Assembly (NCBI GenBank): GCA_022747635.1
Contig: JAKTNV010000168.1
Coordinates: forward strand, 206,001 to 270,000
Direction of reading: 5' to 3'
Source of the DNA: Hetaerina americana
Lineage: Eukaryota; Arthropoda; Insecta; Odonata; Calopterygidae
Length of the DNA stretch: 64,000 bases
In this document: piece after piece, positions 10,581 through 22,090 of the stretch
How the letters are laid out: each line of letters opens with the position of its first letter
Position numbering within the stretch: position 1 is the stretch's first letter
Notes under the pieces: model-generated
Told to the model about the DNA's origin: nothing
The model's database searches: none
What the model saw: the letters and a program-made list of their open reading frames with translations, nothing else
Program-made: the position numbers and the translations under genes

Positions 10581-11150
10581 CTGTGGAATTTGGGTACGAA
10601 GTAATTGTTCAAGTGTTTTAGTGATAAAAGATGATTCGCATCCACAAACAGACACATATACAGGGCACGGTGGTTAAATGCGGACAAATTTCAATTTTGA
10701 ATTTCCCACCATATTGTAGTTCCACTGGAGGTTGTGATTGGCGCTCTATGAAAGATATCCGCATCTAATGAACAGTCATAATGACTCTAAATAGCTGAGG
10801 TGTCTACTACGGAGTGAGGAGTACAATCGAAAGAGCCATTATTATTATCGATATGAAAGTGATATCCTGCTTCAACTTTATAGTGTTTAGAATAAGAGTT
10901 CTGGAGTCTTCCTATGGCACATCAATAAATCAACTGTTTTCAATATTGCAGGCAAAATATAATGCTTTGGAGAAGTCTAACGGGGAAGGTTGGGCTAATC
11001 CGGCAAGGTAACCTCATTTGAGCAAACACTCTGGTGCTCATTTCAGAGGCATTTTGCAAATTTTTGCGACATTGCAAATGTTGATGAAGAATCTGGTGAA
11101 ACCTTGGATGTATAATTGTGGCACAATAGAGGTTAAATTAAAATAGATAA
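10581..11150. other. No recognised feature
   Basis: AT-rich DNA between the candidate exon and a PLE terminal-repeat remnant. No transposon motif was seen. Confidence 0.45.
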
Positions 11151-11222
11151 CACTTAAAAGGACACGCACATTGTACATTGTTTGAGCTTACAACCTTCTC
11201 TTCCAGAAGCCTGCTTCAAGTA
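11151..11222 (-). mobile_element. Diverged PLE terminal repeat (pLTR) scrap
   Basis: The sequence gataacacttaaaaggacac ... tttgagcttacaacctt ... gcctgcttcaag is a diverged copy of the PLE terminal region seen better at 15210-15283 (same strand) and 41265-41330 (opposite strand). No coding part is attached. Confidence 0.6.
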
Positions 11223-11847
11223 ATATTTATTTATTTTGTGTCACCTTTATTTATTTTACCAAAAATATGACTTATATATGTCAATATATATAAATAGGTA
11301 TATATTTATGTATGTGTGTATGTATACATATATATATTTTTTAAGGTAATCCATAGGCTTAAATGCTTAAATTTTTCGATGGACGTAACTACCAAATAGA
11401 TATTTTATTACTGCTATCAAAACATAAAATCCCACATCCTTCTCTACATCAGGTCCCTCTTCATTTCTGAGTACTTTCCTCCTCCCTTCACCCCATCCAA
11501 CATCCCAATCCTGTTCCATCTATTTCCTTGCTTGCCTTACATTCCCCTTTTTATAACCATCTTCAACATCCCCTTGCTGGTCAATATGTCCTTCATTCAT
11601 TTTTCCTGCCTCCATAGGATTTCTCCCAATAAACCCTTCTCTTCGCCCACCATACCAAGTTCTTCCTAATTTTTCTTCTTTTTGGTCCATTTCACCTTCT
11701 CCATTCTTCTCAACACCCACATTTCAAAAGCCTCCAGTCTACATCTATCCTCCTGCTTCAATGACTATGTTTCAGCGCCGTACATATATATCCTCCATAT
11801 CGAAGTTTCTACGAGTGTTTTCTTATTATCCTTACTTAACGTCCCTG

Positions 11848-12838
11848 TCATAAACTCCCTCCTCCTTGTGAAAGCCTTTTGCCTAGCGCAATTCTTGTCC
11901 TTAAGTCCCTACTACATAGACCGTGTTGGTCCAAAACACTACCGAGATACATAAACTGTTCTACCTGCTCTAGTTTTTGGCCTCCTATGTTAATGTTAAG
12001 CTCGGCCTTTATCTTTCTAGAAAATCGTATAACCTTTATTTTATTAATATTTATTCTCATCCCATACCTGTCGCACTGAATTTCTAATTCACTCAGCAAT
12101 GCTTGCAGCCCCTTGGCTGACTGACAAACTAAAGCTTGGTCATCAGCAAACCTAACTGATTTTATAAATTCCCCACCCACCTTCATTCATACCTCCAGTT
12201 CTTCCCATGCCTCTTTCATCATTTACTCTGCATATAGATGGAACAGCAACAGTGATAGTGGGCAACCCTGCCTTACACCTCTTCCTAACACTGCCCACCC
12301 TGATTCCCCGTTTCCCACCCGCACCTGAGCAGTCTGAGACATGTACAGGTTGCAGATTAGCCTCCTTTCCCTCCATTCTATTCTGTAATATACCCATTAG
12401 TTTTTCCCAATTCACTCTATCAAATGCTTTTTCGAAATCTACGAAACAGGCAAATACCTCCTGGTTGTGTTCTATATTCCTCTCGATTAATAATCTCATT
12501 ACTGCAATGGCATCACGCGTACCTCTCCCCTTCCTAAACCCAAACTGATCCTCCCCTAAGTAATCATTTGCCCTATTCTCTATCCTTTTGTTTATGATCC
12601 TGAGAACATTTTTAGCTACGTGAGACATCAAACTTATCGTCGTGTAGTTCTCACATGATGTAGCCTTTACCTTTTCCGGAATAGGAACTGAAACTGATCT
12701 CACCAAGTCTTCCATCCAGATTCCCTCCTCATAAATACTACGGATCAGCCCATATAGCCTCTTCCTCCCACATTTTCCTAAGCATTTTAAAAGTTCCACG
12801 GGAATGTTATCCACCTTCACGGCCTTATTTAGTTTCAT
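11848..12838 (-). pseudogene. RTE reverse transcriptase, partial
   Basis: 12838-12152 starts at the RT entry MKLNKAVKVDNIPVELLKC and includes FRKGRGTRDAIAVMRLL and the catalytic A motif FACFVDFEKAFDRVNW. It then loses register at a deletion (the VHVSDCSGAG stretch). 12186-11848 picks up VRFADDQALVCQSAKG (catalytic FADD) and the thumb (INKIKVIRFSRKIKAEL). Further decayed C-terminal sequence continues to about 11520. Both catalytic motifs survive, but not in one frame. Confidence 0.82.
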
Positions 12839-13005
12839 CTTCCTTAATGCCCTTTCTATCTCATCGTCTAGTATGCCTGGACCTAAGCTATCTTCCTCTA
12901 CGTCATGTTACTTTTCAATGTCTAACTTTTTTGGTCTAGGCTCTTTACTATACAGTTCTTCTATATATTCCTTCCATCTCTCCTGGATCTTTCCTGTGTC
13001 AACTG

Positions 13006-14138
13006 TTACCTTACCCGCTTTATCTCTAACTGCTCTGCAGACTTTCCATATCCTCGCATTGCATCTTCCACCACTTGCCTTTTTACACTTTCCCATTTTT
13101 CTTGGATAGTACTTAGCTCTTTACCATCCTCCATGATTTCCTCTACCGCCTGTTTGTATTCCTTCCTTTTCAAACCATTTAATGCTTCTGCATTCCATTT
13201 TCTGACTTGCCACCCTTGCCTTATCTTTTTGAAATGGACGCTACATTTCATAACAACTAAATTGTGGTAAGAGTCCGCATCCGCTCCCGGGAAGCTGTGC
13301 GAATTTATCACACTGTTCCTAAACCTGTGTCTAACCAGGATATAATCTAGCTGATATCTTCCTGAGTCACCTGGCATTTTCCATGTATACCTGCGTCTTT
13401 TGCGGTGTCTAAACCAAGTGTTGGTGATGACTAACCCCTGTCTCCTGCAGAACTGAATTGCTTCTCCCCGTAGTCATTCCTTGTGCCTAAACCGTAGTCC
13501 CCCACCTCATCATCATCTCCTTCTTCGCCTACCGTCGCATTCCAATCCCCCATCACTATCAAATGTTTCCCTGCAGGAACACACGCGATGATGTCCTCTA
13601 ACTGATCGTATATCCTATCGACCTCTTAATCCTTATGGTTGCTCGGTGATATGTATACCTCAAAAATAACCAAGTTCGTCGGTTCTGCTTTTATCTCTAC
13701 TAGTAATAATGGATCCGTTACCTGCTCTATGTTGACTACGCTTCTTCCTACCTCTTCATTTAATACTATGGCAACCCGTCGTTGGCTCTCGTCCCTACCG
13801 CTGTATATTATTCTATACTTATCACTCCAGTAATCCCCACTATCCTTCCATCTCACCTCGCATAGACCTAAAATATCTATATTTCCCCTTTCCATCTCTC
13901 GCTTAATATTCTCCAATTTCCCTGTCCTCATCATTGTCCTAACATTCCACGTTCCTATTCTAACTAATGTGGTCTTCTTCTCCTGCGTCTTCTGTCCTGC
14001 TGCTGCTGGTTTTCCCTTGCAAAGGTTTCGTGGGATGACGACCACGGAAGCCTTGCCTCCCCCACTGCTGGGCACGACAAACAGCTGATTGGGCCGAGCC
14101 CTGTGGTGGCCAGGACTCAAAATCTCTGTATAGTCCAT
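13006..14138 (-). pseudogene. RTE endonuclease domain, frameshifted
   Basis: The frame 14138-13626 carries GTWNVRTMMRTGKLENIK, the LCEVRWKDSG block and YSGRDESQRRVAIVLNEE. A shifted frame (about 13600-13380) carries the GDxN region, and 13377-13006 carries the RYQLDYILVRHR block, a degraded SYHNLVV (SDH changed to SYH) and the start of the linker. The His-box change and the frameshift at about 13625 mark it as dead. Confidence 0.8.
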
Positions 14139-14492
14139 CAGGTTAATCTTGGGGATGATAATTGAGGTGGTTTCCCATTGCCTTACTCAATAGTGTTATT
14201 AACATGACTCCATCATTTACTTGCCCCCCCACTGGGGTCAGACGCCACTGAGGAACAGACCCTGCATGGACTACCTTTCGTCTGGCTCCTAACCTTCGTC
14301 CCATCTGGCATGGGTGACCCTACCAGGAGCAATTATTATTACTCCTGCCAGCACAGCTCTAGGGGTCATCAGAACACACAAGCCCTTCCACCACGTCAAG
14401 GTTTTGGTCCAGGGAGGGGAATAATTGCTTAGTCCTTGCTATATATTAAGAGTAGTGATAAGTAGTACATATTTCTATATATTTCTACATTC

Positions 14493-14504
<12 letters not shown>

Positions 14505-14572
<68 letters not shown>
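14505..14572. repeat. (TA)n microsatellite
   Basis: A pure TA tract just left of the PLE inverted pair, preceded by a short (CATA)n run. Confidence 0.95.
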
Positions 14573-14580
<8 letters not shown>

Positions 14581-14581
<1 letters not shown>

Positions 14582-15090
14582 AATGTAGAAGGTGATGGGG
14601 TGGAAGGGGGATGAAAATATAATTAGAGCAGGGTAATTAGTGCCTAATATTGATTCCTGGCCAGTTCCAGGACTCCAAAAGCCAGATGAAGGATTGCTCT
14701 AATGTCTTGAGTTTACCATGTAGTTTAGCAATGTAGTTTACCTGCTGAAGTGCCAACTTTGCCCTGCCTATTATATTGGGCAGACCACCACACCCCTCAA
14801 TACAGGAATCAACAACCACCGAGCCTCATGCAAAAACTCTTCCTTAATTGATATGCTCCCTATCCCCAAACACGCCTCTGAACACAACACTCCCTGAGAT
14901 AAATGCTATAGTGCATCCATCATAGCATCCCTCCCACCCTCTGATCCTCCACTGAAACTGAAAACATTAGAGCAATCATTCATCTGGCTCTTGGAGTCCT
15001 GGAACTGGCCAGGAATCAATATTAGGCACTAATTACCCTGCTCTAATTATATTTTCATCCCCCTTCCACCCCATCACCTTCTACATTTAT
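14581..15090. mobile_element. PLE 3' end with GIY-YIG endonuclease, flanked by its own inverted copy
   Basis: The plus-strand centre encodes YYIGQTTTPLNTGINNHRASC and MLPIPKHASEHN, the GIY-YIG nuclease of Penelope-like elements, then LKTLEQSFIWLLESWNWPG and a stop. The final 120 bp (about 14965-15090) is repeated inverted at 14581-14711, with flanking TA tracts outside both. The arms therefore hold the same C-terminus and 3' UTR in opposite directions, tail to tail. A stop near 14896 shows the nuclease copy is dead. The RT part is absent. Confidence 0.8.
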
Positions 15091-15128
15091 ATATATATAT
15101 ATATACATATATATATGTATATATATAT

Positions 15129-15316
15129 AATAATTGTACGGAAAAACTCACAACTCACACGAGCGGCACAATAATGGGCTGGCACAATATAACACAAATA
15201 GAAAAGAATAGACACATTTAAAAGAACACTTACACGGTAAATTGTTTGAGCTTTCGGCCCTCTCAGAGGCCTTCTTCAAGAGAGACTAAAAATATGCTAT
15301 TGCAGAGGAGAGGGGA
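15129..15316 (-). mobile_element. PLE terminal repeat (pLTR), minus orientation
   Basis: From attgtacggaaaaactcaca through aatgggctggcacaatataa and gctttcggccctctcagagg to agactaaaaatatgctattg this is the reverse complement of 41218-41406, with few differences. Such pseudo-LTRs flank Penelope-like elements. The minus strand carries the TTGAAGA ... GAAA core discussed in the findings. It is followed directly by (TA)n(TG)n. Confidence 0.85.
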
Positions 15317-15317
15317 A

Positions 15318-15321
<4 letters not shown>

Positions 15322-15385
<64 letters not shown>

Positions 15386-15397
15386 TTGTGTGTGTGT
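15322..15397. repeat. (TA)n(TG)n compound microsatellite
   Basis: TA alternation to 15360, then TG alternation to about 15397 with single interruptions. Confidence 0.95.
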
Positions 15398-15539
15398 TGT
15401 TTTTAAATATCCTCATTTTAATTTGTTCTTGTAACATAAAGTGTTTAGCTTTATTGTTAGTTATACAAGTATAAAGTTTATTACTTATGTTATAAAGGCA
15501 CAACAATAACAAGTGTCCAAAAAATTTTAGACATTTTCA

Positions 15540-17345
15540 ATGATTACTTTGCCCGAGTAGGTGTCAATCAAACTCCCAAACAGTCACCCACTAACACAGG
15601 TACTTCTAAAATGGTCATCAATGCCTCCTCTATATATCTAGAACCTGTTACTAAAAATGAAATATTGAGGATAATCAATCAGTTAAATAATAAATATTCA
15701 TGTGGCCCTGATGGTATACCTGATGCTGTTATAAAAAGTTGTGCCACCTTTATTGCTGAATCCCTGACTGAAATTAGTAATCTTTCCCTAAGTGCTGGTC
15801 AATTCCCCTCCAAATTTAAAGTTGCAAAAATTAAAGCTCTGTTTAAAAAAGGAGAGAGGGAAAATATTGAGAATGATAGATCAGTTTTCTTACTTTCAGG
15901 TTTCTCCAAAATTTTGGAGAAGGTCATGTATCTGAGATTGATTTCCTTTATCGATAAATCCTCTGTCATTGACAATCATCAATTTGGCTTCAGAAGGAAT
16001 AAGTCCATTAGTTATGCCTTTTTCTCATTTATAAGGAATATATGGAATGCCTAAGATAGTAATATTCATGTTGCAGGGCTTTTTACTGATTTGAAAAAAG
16101 CTTTTCATACAGTTAACCATGGAATTATTTTTAAAAAATTAGAAACATATGGTATAAGAGGCAATGCAGAGGACTGGTTTAAATCATATTTAACTGATAT
16201 GTCGCAATATATTTAAATGAATTCATCTGTATCAAGTACAACTTCTGTTATTTGTGGAGTTCTGCAGGGCTCCATTCTTGGACCACTACTATTTTTAGTC
16301 TTCATAAATGATTTACCTGCAAATTTATCACTCTCCAATACATTACTATTTGCTGATGATACTAACTTAATATTTAATAACCATAATCCCATTCAGTTAA
16401 TGAACGAGGTAACAGAAACTACACACAATTTGATGAACTGGCTCACTGACAACAAGCTATCTTTAAGTGTTAGTAAAACCCATTATTTAAATTTCAATCT
16501 CAAGAAGAAGTTAATTAATTTGAATTCAATAATTAACAGTTGCCCCATAAAAGAACGAAAGGTAACAAAGTTTTTAGGTATTTGGATTGACTCCAATATT
16601 TCATGGGAGGAACATATGAACCTCAAAAACTGGCACAAATCTGTTATGCATTCAGTGTACTCAAGGGAATCATTTGCATTCAGGTATTGAGAACTATATA
16701 TTTTGGCTATGTGCAGTCACTTCTCAGTTATGGTATTCCCTTTTGGGGCTCCTCTATCTTCCTTCCAAAATTATTTAAATTGCTAAGAAAGATTATTTGC
16801 ATAATAACTAATTCTAATAATAGAGCTCCCAGTAAACCTATTTTTGAAAAACTAGAAATCTTACCTCTTCCTTGTATGTACATTCTTGAAACAGTGTCTC
16901 TTATTAACAAAAATCAAGACATGTTTATTAAAAATTGTGACCTTCATAGTCACAATATGAGAAGCCAAAATGCATTCCATGTAAGTCAGCACAGAGTAAA
17001 TGAAACGATTAAAGGGATACATCATCAGGGAATACTTATGTACAATAAATTGCCTGCTTATATTAAGAATATCAAAAGTTCCTTTAAATTCAAGTGTGCC
17101 GTGAAAAAACTACTTTCATGTAAATTATTCTATAGTGTAGATGATTTTCTAATGCATACCATTTTAAATGTATAATTGAAATGTGTTAATCCCAAAAAAA
17201 TTGTAAATTGTATCTATTTGTATTTTTCATATTGTTTTGATATTTTGCATAATGTTTTTTTATTGATATGAAGTGTAAAACGTGTATTGACAAAGCCATG
17301 CATAATTCTATGCTTACGGTGAATGAATAAATTGAATTGAATTGA
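15540..17345 (+). pseudogene. CR1/L2-like LINE: reverse transcriptase and 3' end
   Basis: The RT starts with EPVTKNEILRIINQLNNKYS and CGPDGIPDAVIKS (15611-16054), then NHQFGFRRNKS. After a stop near 16054 comes FTDLKKAFHTVNHG, in which the catalytic aspartate survives. 16217-16690 carries VLQGSILGPLLFLVFINDLP and the catalytic LLFADDTNLIF. A frameshift near 16610 leads to the thumb and C-terminal part (16603-17175). The 3' end near 17345 has AATAAA and an attgaattgaattga tail; short tandem tails of this type are usual for CR1/L2-type LINEs. Clade assignment is by motif flavour only. Confidence 0.82.
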
Positions 17346-18383
17346 CTGTTTCCTCTAATTTACTTTGTTACCATGATAGTTGATCGTTTGCTCCAGTCAT
17401 TTTATTGTAGTCCTTATCTTAGATAGCCATTTTAACTTTTTTCTACTTAAGTATTTATTCTGTTTGAGTCTCTTAAATTATTACATTATCAATTGTCCTT
17501 ACAAAGTAACATCTTCGTGTTTTGTTGTTAAAGTGACATCATTGTTCCAGTTGCCTTTATCCTTGCTTATTATTTTTGACGTATTTTTCTTGTGTTGGAT
17601 ATTCTGCTCAACTACCTTAACTTGGTGAATCAAATTCTTAGTTCTTATGTAGGGGGGAATTTGCATTAAATTTAAGATAAAATATGAGATAAGTGTAGAG
17701 AGCTGCTTGTAGTTTGCATGTGTATTTAGCTCGTACTTGTCTATCTACCTGGTTTTGGTATGTTTCCCCTGTTTGAGTGTTGCATTAATTAACCTTTCTA
17801 GTTCTTAAGTATATTTCTAGAGGGACATACTATAAATATCTATTATTATTATATATAAATATAGTTTTGTGTCTACTCTGTGTTTGAGTGCCGCTTCTTT
17901 TTTTATGTATACTAGGCCTAAGTAGATGTAATTGTATTCCTCGCGGTCTATACATATAGTTTGACCACTGTCATTTCTCTTCGTATTTAATCTATTTAGC
18001 TGTAAAGCTCAGGCGAAACCAATAGTAGCACGCTTGCACTTCTCCTACTCTCCCTAAATTCCTTAGTTTCCCCTCTCAATTATACACTCCCCTCGCCCTT
18101 AACCAAGGTCACCTTCCCCGCGTCAACAGCCTTTCCCTTGCGTCATCCACCAGCTACTGAACCTCCCGCTGCGAGGGTACTCGACCCTCACTCGACCACT
18201 AATTTGCAATAAGCCTATACTTTCGCACATATCGAACTTACCCACCTACTTGAGCTACATAAACCTTGTAAGTCCATTTTCCACACCACTCGAGTTATAA
18301 CAGTGTAAAACCTAGGCGTTAAAACCAATATTAACTTTTAAAAAGTAATCGGGAATAGGATATCTACCCAAAGGTCATCCGTC
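17346..18383. other. No recognised feature
   Basis: AT-rich to about 18000, then more balanced. It may include a 5' UTR of the LINE ORF1 that begins near 18384, but I see no boundary. Confidence 0.4.
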
Positions 18384-19393
18384 CATGAATCGAAAGAGCG
18401 ATGGCTCCCAAAGGCCTGCGTCACCAAGCTAGAGAGGATATTGGCGGAGCTCTGCTCCAGGCTGACTGGGTATGCGGCCGCCTCGGGTCCGGGGGCTTGC
18501 CCCATTGCCTCCCGCACCGCAAGCAGCACCAGTTTGGTGTCCCGGGTGCAAATGCTAATAAGTTGGTCTTGAAGGCGATGGTGGCCGGCCCTTCTCGCCC
18601 GGTGGTGACCTCTTCCCATCGGCCAGAGGAGTCGAAGGTGGCAACCAAGAGGTGCATAGCAGCCGCGAGGTGGATTCCGGGAGAGGGGATGGTGGAGGCC
18701 GACCCATCCCTGTCAGCAATGGCTTCGTGGCGCTGTCCGAGGATGGCATCAAGACACCTGTTTGTACAGCCAAGAGTGCACCCTAATCCTCGATGTCCTC
18801 CATCCCTAGGGGTAGCCGTGCTGGGAATGAGGGGGGAATCTTATTGCTAGGGAGTTCCAACGTCCGGCGGTTTGTGACCCCATTGCGGGAGAGGTCGGAT
18901 AGGGACGTGAGAAACCAGAGGGTTACCTCCTACCATATGCCAAGGGGGGTTAATTCATAATGCCACAGCTACAGTTAGGGCGGCAGTCCGGGGCACGAAT
19001 TGCTCCATGCTGTGGTTGGTAGCCCATGTGCGCACCAATGATGCTTCCAGGTACGGATCCGAAAAGATTTTGGGTGCCTTTGGGGACCAAAAATCCAAAG
19101 TGGATCGTGTGTGGGATGCATCTGGTGTGGACTTATTGGTGTCCATATGCAGCATTGTCCCGCGGACTGACTGCGGTGCTTACATTTGGAGTCGTATGGA
19201 GTATCTAAACGGAAGGCTGTGGAAATTCTGTCGGGACATGGTAGCCGAGTTTGTGGCCTTGAGACCGGTGCTCGGGTCTTGTCGCGCTCCCTTGAACTGC
19301 TCTGGGGTCCACTACACCCCTGAGGCATCGGTTCGGGTGGCTCATAGGATCTTCAAGCTATGTAGATATTTTTTAGGCCAATGCATAGGTTAG
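18384..19393 (+). pseudogene. LINE ORF1 with SGNH/GDSL esterase domain, frameshifted
   Basis: A GC-rich island in AT-rich surroundings. One plus frame gives a helical N-terminus (CVTKLERILAELCSRL, about 18418-18465). A second gives LLLGSSNVRRFVTPLRERSD near 18840, corresponding to the nucleophile block of SGNH hydrolases. After a stop near 18957 the frame 19007-19393 gives VAHVRTNDASRYGSE (the H-x-x-TND block), ICSIVPRTD and SGVHYTPEASVR (the terminal x-x-H block). This is the ORF1 type of CR1/L2-group LINEs, thought to help RNA or membrane handling. It is followed 90 bp on by an ORF2 endonuclease in the same direction. Confidence 0.7.
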
Positions 19394-19482
19394 GTAGTGG
19401 AATAAGTTGAAATTTAAAGATAAATTTCACTGATAGCAATTTTATAAAGTGTTGGTCAACTAGAGGGTCTCACAATACTAGG

Positions 19483-20435
19483 TTGCCTAAAGAGATTTCT
19501 CGAAATACGTACAGTGCTAATGAAACAAAAGAAAGAATTACCTATCACATAATAGACTGTTCGTGTATTAAGACACCCAAAAGACTCGATGGCATCACCA
19601 GAAAGCAGACCACAATGAATACAAAGAAGGTCATAGACGAAGAAATAATTTTCCTAGTAGTAGTTAACTGCCGAAGTTTAAAAAATAAGATACGGGAATT
19701 TCACCACCTCATTCATAGCATAGAGTCAGATATCATTATAGGAACTGAAAGTTGGTTAACAGATGATATTACAGATAAGGAAATATTTCTAAAGTCCTTT
19801 ACAGTTTATAGAAACGACAGACAGAATAGAGCCAGAGGAGGAGTGTTTATCGGGGTTAAAAACTCTACCATCAGTAGAGCTGAGTTATTTCCTGATAATA
19901 GTATGGAAAGTGTCTAGTTCCTGATAACTGTATAGAAAGTGTCTAGTGCTCAGTAAGTATACCCAAGAATATATGTCTGTGCGTATTATAGACCACCTCA
20001 TGCTGGTGTTAACTCAATAATAGGCAGATAAAAAGCTTTACATCCCACAACAATGAGCATAGACTAATCATCCGTGGCGATTTTAATGTTCCCACAGTAG
20101 ATTGGGATTCGTACAGTTTTATAAATGGAGGTAAAGACAAGGATTTATGTGAGTCCCTCTTATTGACGTTTACCTCAAATTCCCTACATCAATTAGTCAC
20201 TTCATCAACAAGAGGAAATAACATTCTTGATCTATTAGCTACTAATATGCCCGAAAAGGTTTTAAATGTAGGAGTTATTGATGGAATCAGCGATCACACG
20301 GCTTTAAACGCTAAATTTTCCCTAAGCGTAGGAAAGGTTAACAAACCAAAGAAAAAAAATTATTTATTGAATAAAGCTTACTATGATGGCTTAAAATGTG
20401 AGTTAACTGTTCTTTTCTTAGAATTGACAAATTAA
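19483..20435 (+). pseudogene. LINE ORF2 endonuclease (5' part), broken
   Basis: Motifs in order: VVNCRSLKNKIREF (catalytic Asn), DIIIGTESWLTDD (Glu), a GGVFIGVKN block, IIRGDFNVPTVDWDS near 20068-20110 (GDxN) and GISDHTALNAKF near 20285-20320 (SDH). Stops and frame changes at 19914-20160 and loss of sequence after about 20440 kill it. With the SGNH ORF1 upstream it forms the 5' half of one CR1/L2-like element whose RT is missing. Confidence 0.75.
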
Positions 20436-20566
20436 GCAAAATCAGGAGTGTTGAAGATACCTGGAATAATTTTCTTGCGATAACATGTTCATCAATATAG
20501 AGCTACATACCTAGTAAATATATAAGGGAGAAAAGGAACCCCGTTGGTACAACTTTGAAGTATAGA

Positions 20567-20790
20567 GGTCTAAGCATCCAAATCACCGCTGGTGACTCAA
20601 AGTAGACTATGGACCAACAGTGATAACTGGTGACTAAGTAATGGCGCGGGTCTGAGCATCTGAATAACAGCTGGTGAGTTGCTGTCGACTATAGACCAAC
20701 AGTGATAACTGGTGACTAAGTAATTGTATGGGTCTGAGCATCCAAATCATCACTGCTGACTCCCTGTGGACTATGAACCCATGGGTAATG
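20567..20790. repeat. 82-bp tandem repeat, about 2.7 copies
   Basis: ggtctaagcatc at 20567, ggtctgagcatc at 20649 and ggtctgagcatc at 20731 give an exact 82-bp period. Units share ccaacagtgataactggtga and differ at about 15-20 percent of sites, so the array is old. It follows directly on the broken LINE. Confidence 0.9.
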
Positions 20791-21211
20791 GTATTATCCC
20801 CCCCTTTGTGCCTAGAGAGGGATGATGGTATGGACAAAGGGTGAGTGATGTAATCCCGAAGAAGTCAGTCTGGTACTCACAATCCAAGAGGAAGGTTAGG
20901 CTGGGGCTCTCTGCTTGGAAGCGCCAAGCACAACCCTACTACATTACTTTAAACTCTGTTCTTCCTATACTATATTAAATATGGGTTAAATCGGAACTGT
21001 ACTATCTTAAGTTACTTTTTTTCTCCCCCCATTTCTATCAATGAACTCCTGTCCACGTCATCCCCCATCAAACTTCTCAAAACACCCGTTTACCCTCGAG
21101 GCAGCCACTTGACTCATGAGGTACTTCTTTGTGTAACCAACATTCCGTTGAAGATGCAAGGATTCATCTTGGGTCTACAGTTCTTCTTCCAATGGATCCT
21201 TTGCCACTCTG
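20791..21211. other. No recognised feature
   Basis: Unremarkable sequence between the 82-bp array and the first copy of a dispersed repeat. Confidence 0.4.
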
Positions 21212-21500
21212 GGGATAGCTGGCCACTAAGAGAGCAAATAATCTTAGAAACCGATTGTCCCTCCACAAATTAACTGGAAACAAGTCACCTTGGGAATATT
21301 CACAGCTCCCCTACCACCCTCAATGCCAAACCACAACTTGAAGAGATGGCACACACACCAAAGGCACTAGGCCATGTAACGGGGAAACAAAAGCTTCTCC
21401 CTCTTATACAGATAATTGGAGTTTTCAACCATCTATTCAAAACTAGTCCTATCATGAAGAGGAATAACTTACACAATTAATTCCCTTTGCTGCAAAACAT
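21212..21500 (+). repeat. Dispersed repeat family A, copy 1
   Basis: About 290 bp that recurs in direct orientation at 24813-25100. Shared landmarks are gatagctggccac, aactggaaacaagt, accctcaatgccaaacca, accaaaggcact and aactagtcct. Identity is roughly 75-80 percent by eye. No coding motif was recognised. Confidence 0.75.
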
Positions 21501-21845
21501 GAGCAGTTGTTGACTGAATGAACAGCTTAGGGAACAGATTTGGGAACAATGCTGCAGAAACTGCTGTCATGTCAGAAAAGATTGCGCTATGGGAAAGAGT
21601 CAAGTATATCAAAGGTCTCCTCATTTAAATGAAAGTGAGAACGGTCATTTTGATGACCTAAACCTCACTCAGGACATATCGTCAACCTTTAGAACTGGCA
21701 AGAATGCTGAAAAACTTTGCCGGAACCCTGCTTGAAGACCAATCATGGACTTAGGAAGAGCTTATCAAGTTATCTGGAATAATGTGGAGCTCCATTCAGC
21801 AAATTACATCGGAATATTTGAAGATGATAAGGACAAACTGCAGTA

Positions 21846-22090
21846 TTCATGCCTTTGGCTAGAAGTAAATCTGTTATTAATAAATTAATGAGGGATTCAA
21901 GTGCACAATTAAGAGTAATTTCAGCGTAATATTACAATAAGTATACCCGTGAAAGCTGATAATTTGTTGGCAAGAGCAACAGTTGAGATGGAGTCCCCTT
22001 ATTCATTGGGCGCTGGCCTCAATTGGATGGCCGCTAAGAATTGCAAATAAATGGAGATTCATATATTCCCTCAATGACGAGGAGACACGA
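21846..22090 (+). repeat. Dispersed repeat family B, copy 1
   Basis: This region weakly matches 27245-27460 in direct orientation (gattcaa...cacaa...ttaagagtaatt / cagagtattttgagg, then gtaatattaca and a shared ggagattca...). The similarity is low and gapped. It may belong to the same long element as family A. Confidence 0.4.

Larger units (their letters stand above)
11343..14410 (-). mobile_element. RTE-clade LINE, copy 2, multiply broken
   Basis: Same family and orientation as copy 1. The 5' untranslated block (14139-14405) matches 5871-6135 closely, and the 3' UTR ends at a T-rich/TA-rich border near 11335-11343. Coding sequence is split by frameshifts and at least two deletions. One is between endonuclease and RT near 13030-13060, removing roughly 0.4 kb relative to copy 1. 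The other is in the RT near 12300-12360. This copy keeps the RT palm region that copy 1 lost, so the two copies together show the family's layout. Confidence 0.88.
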
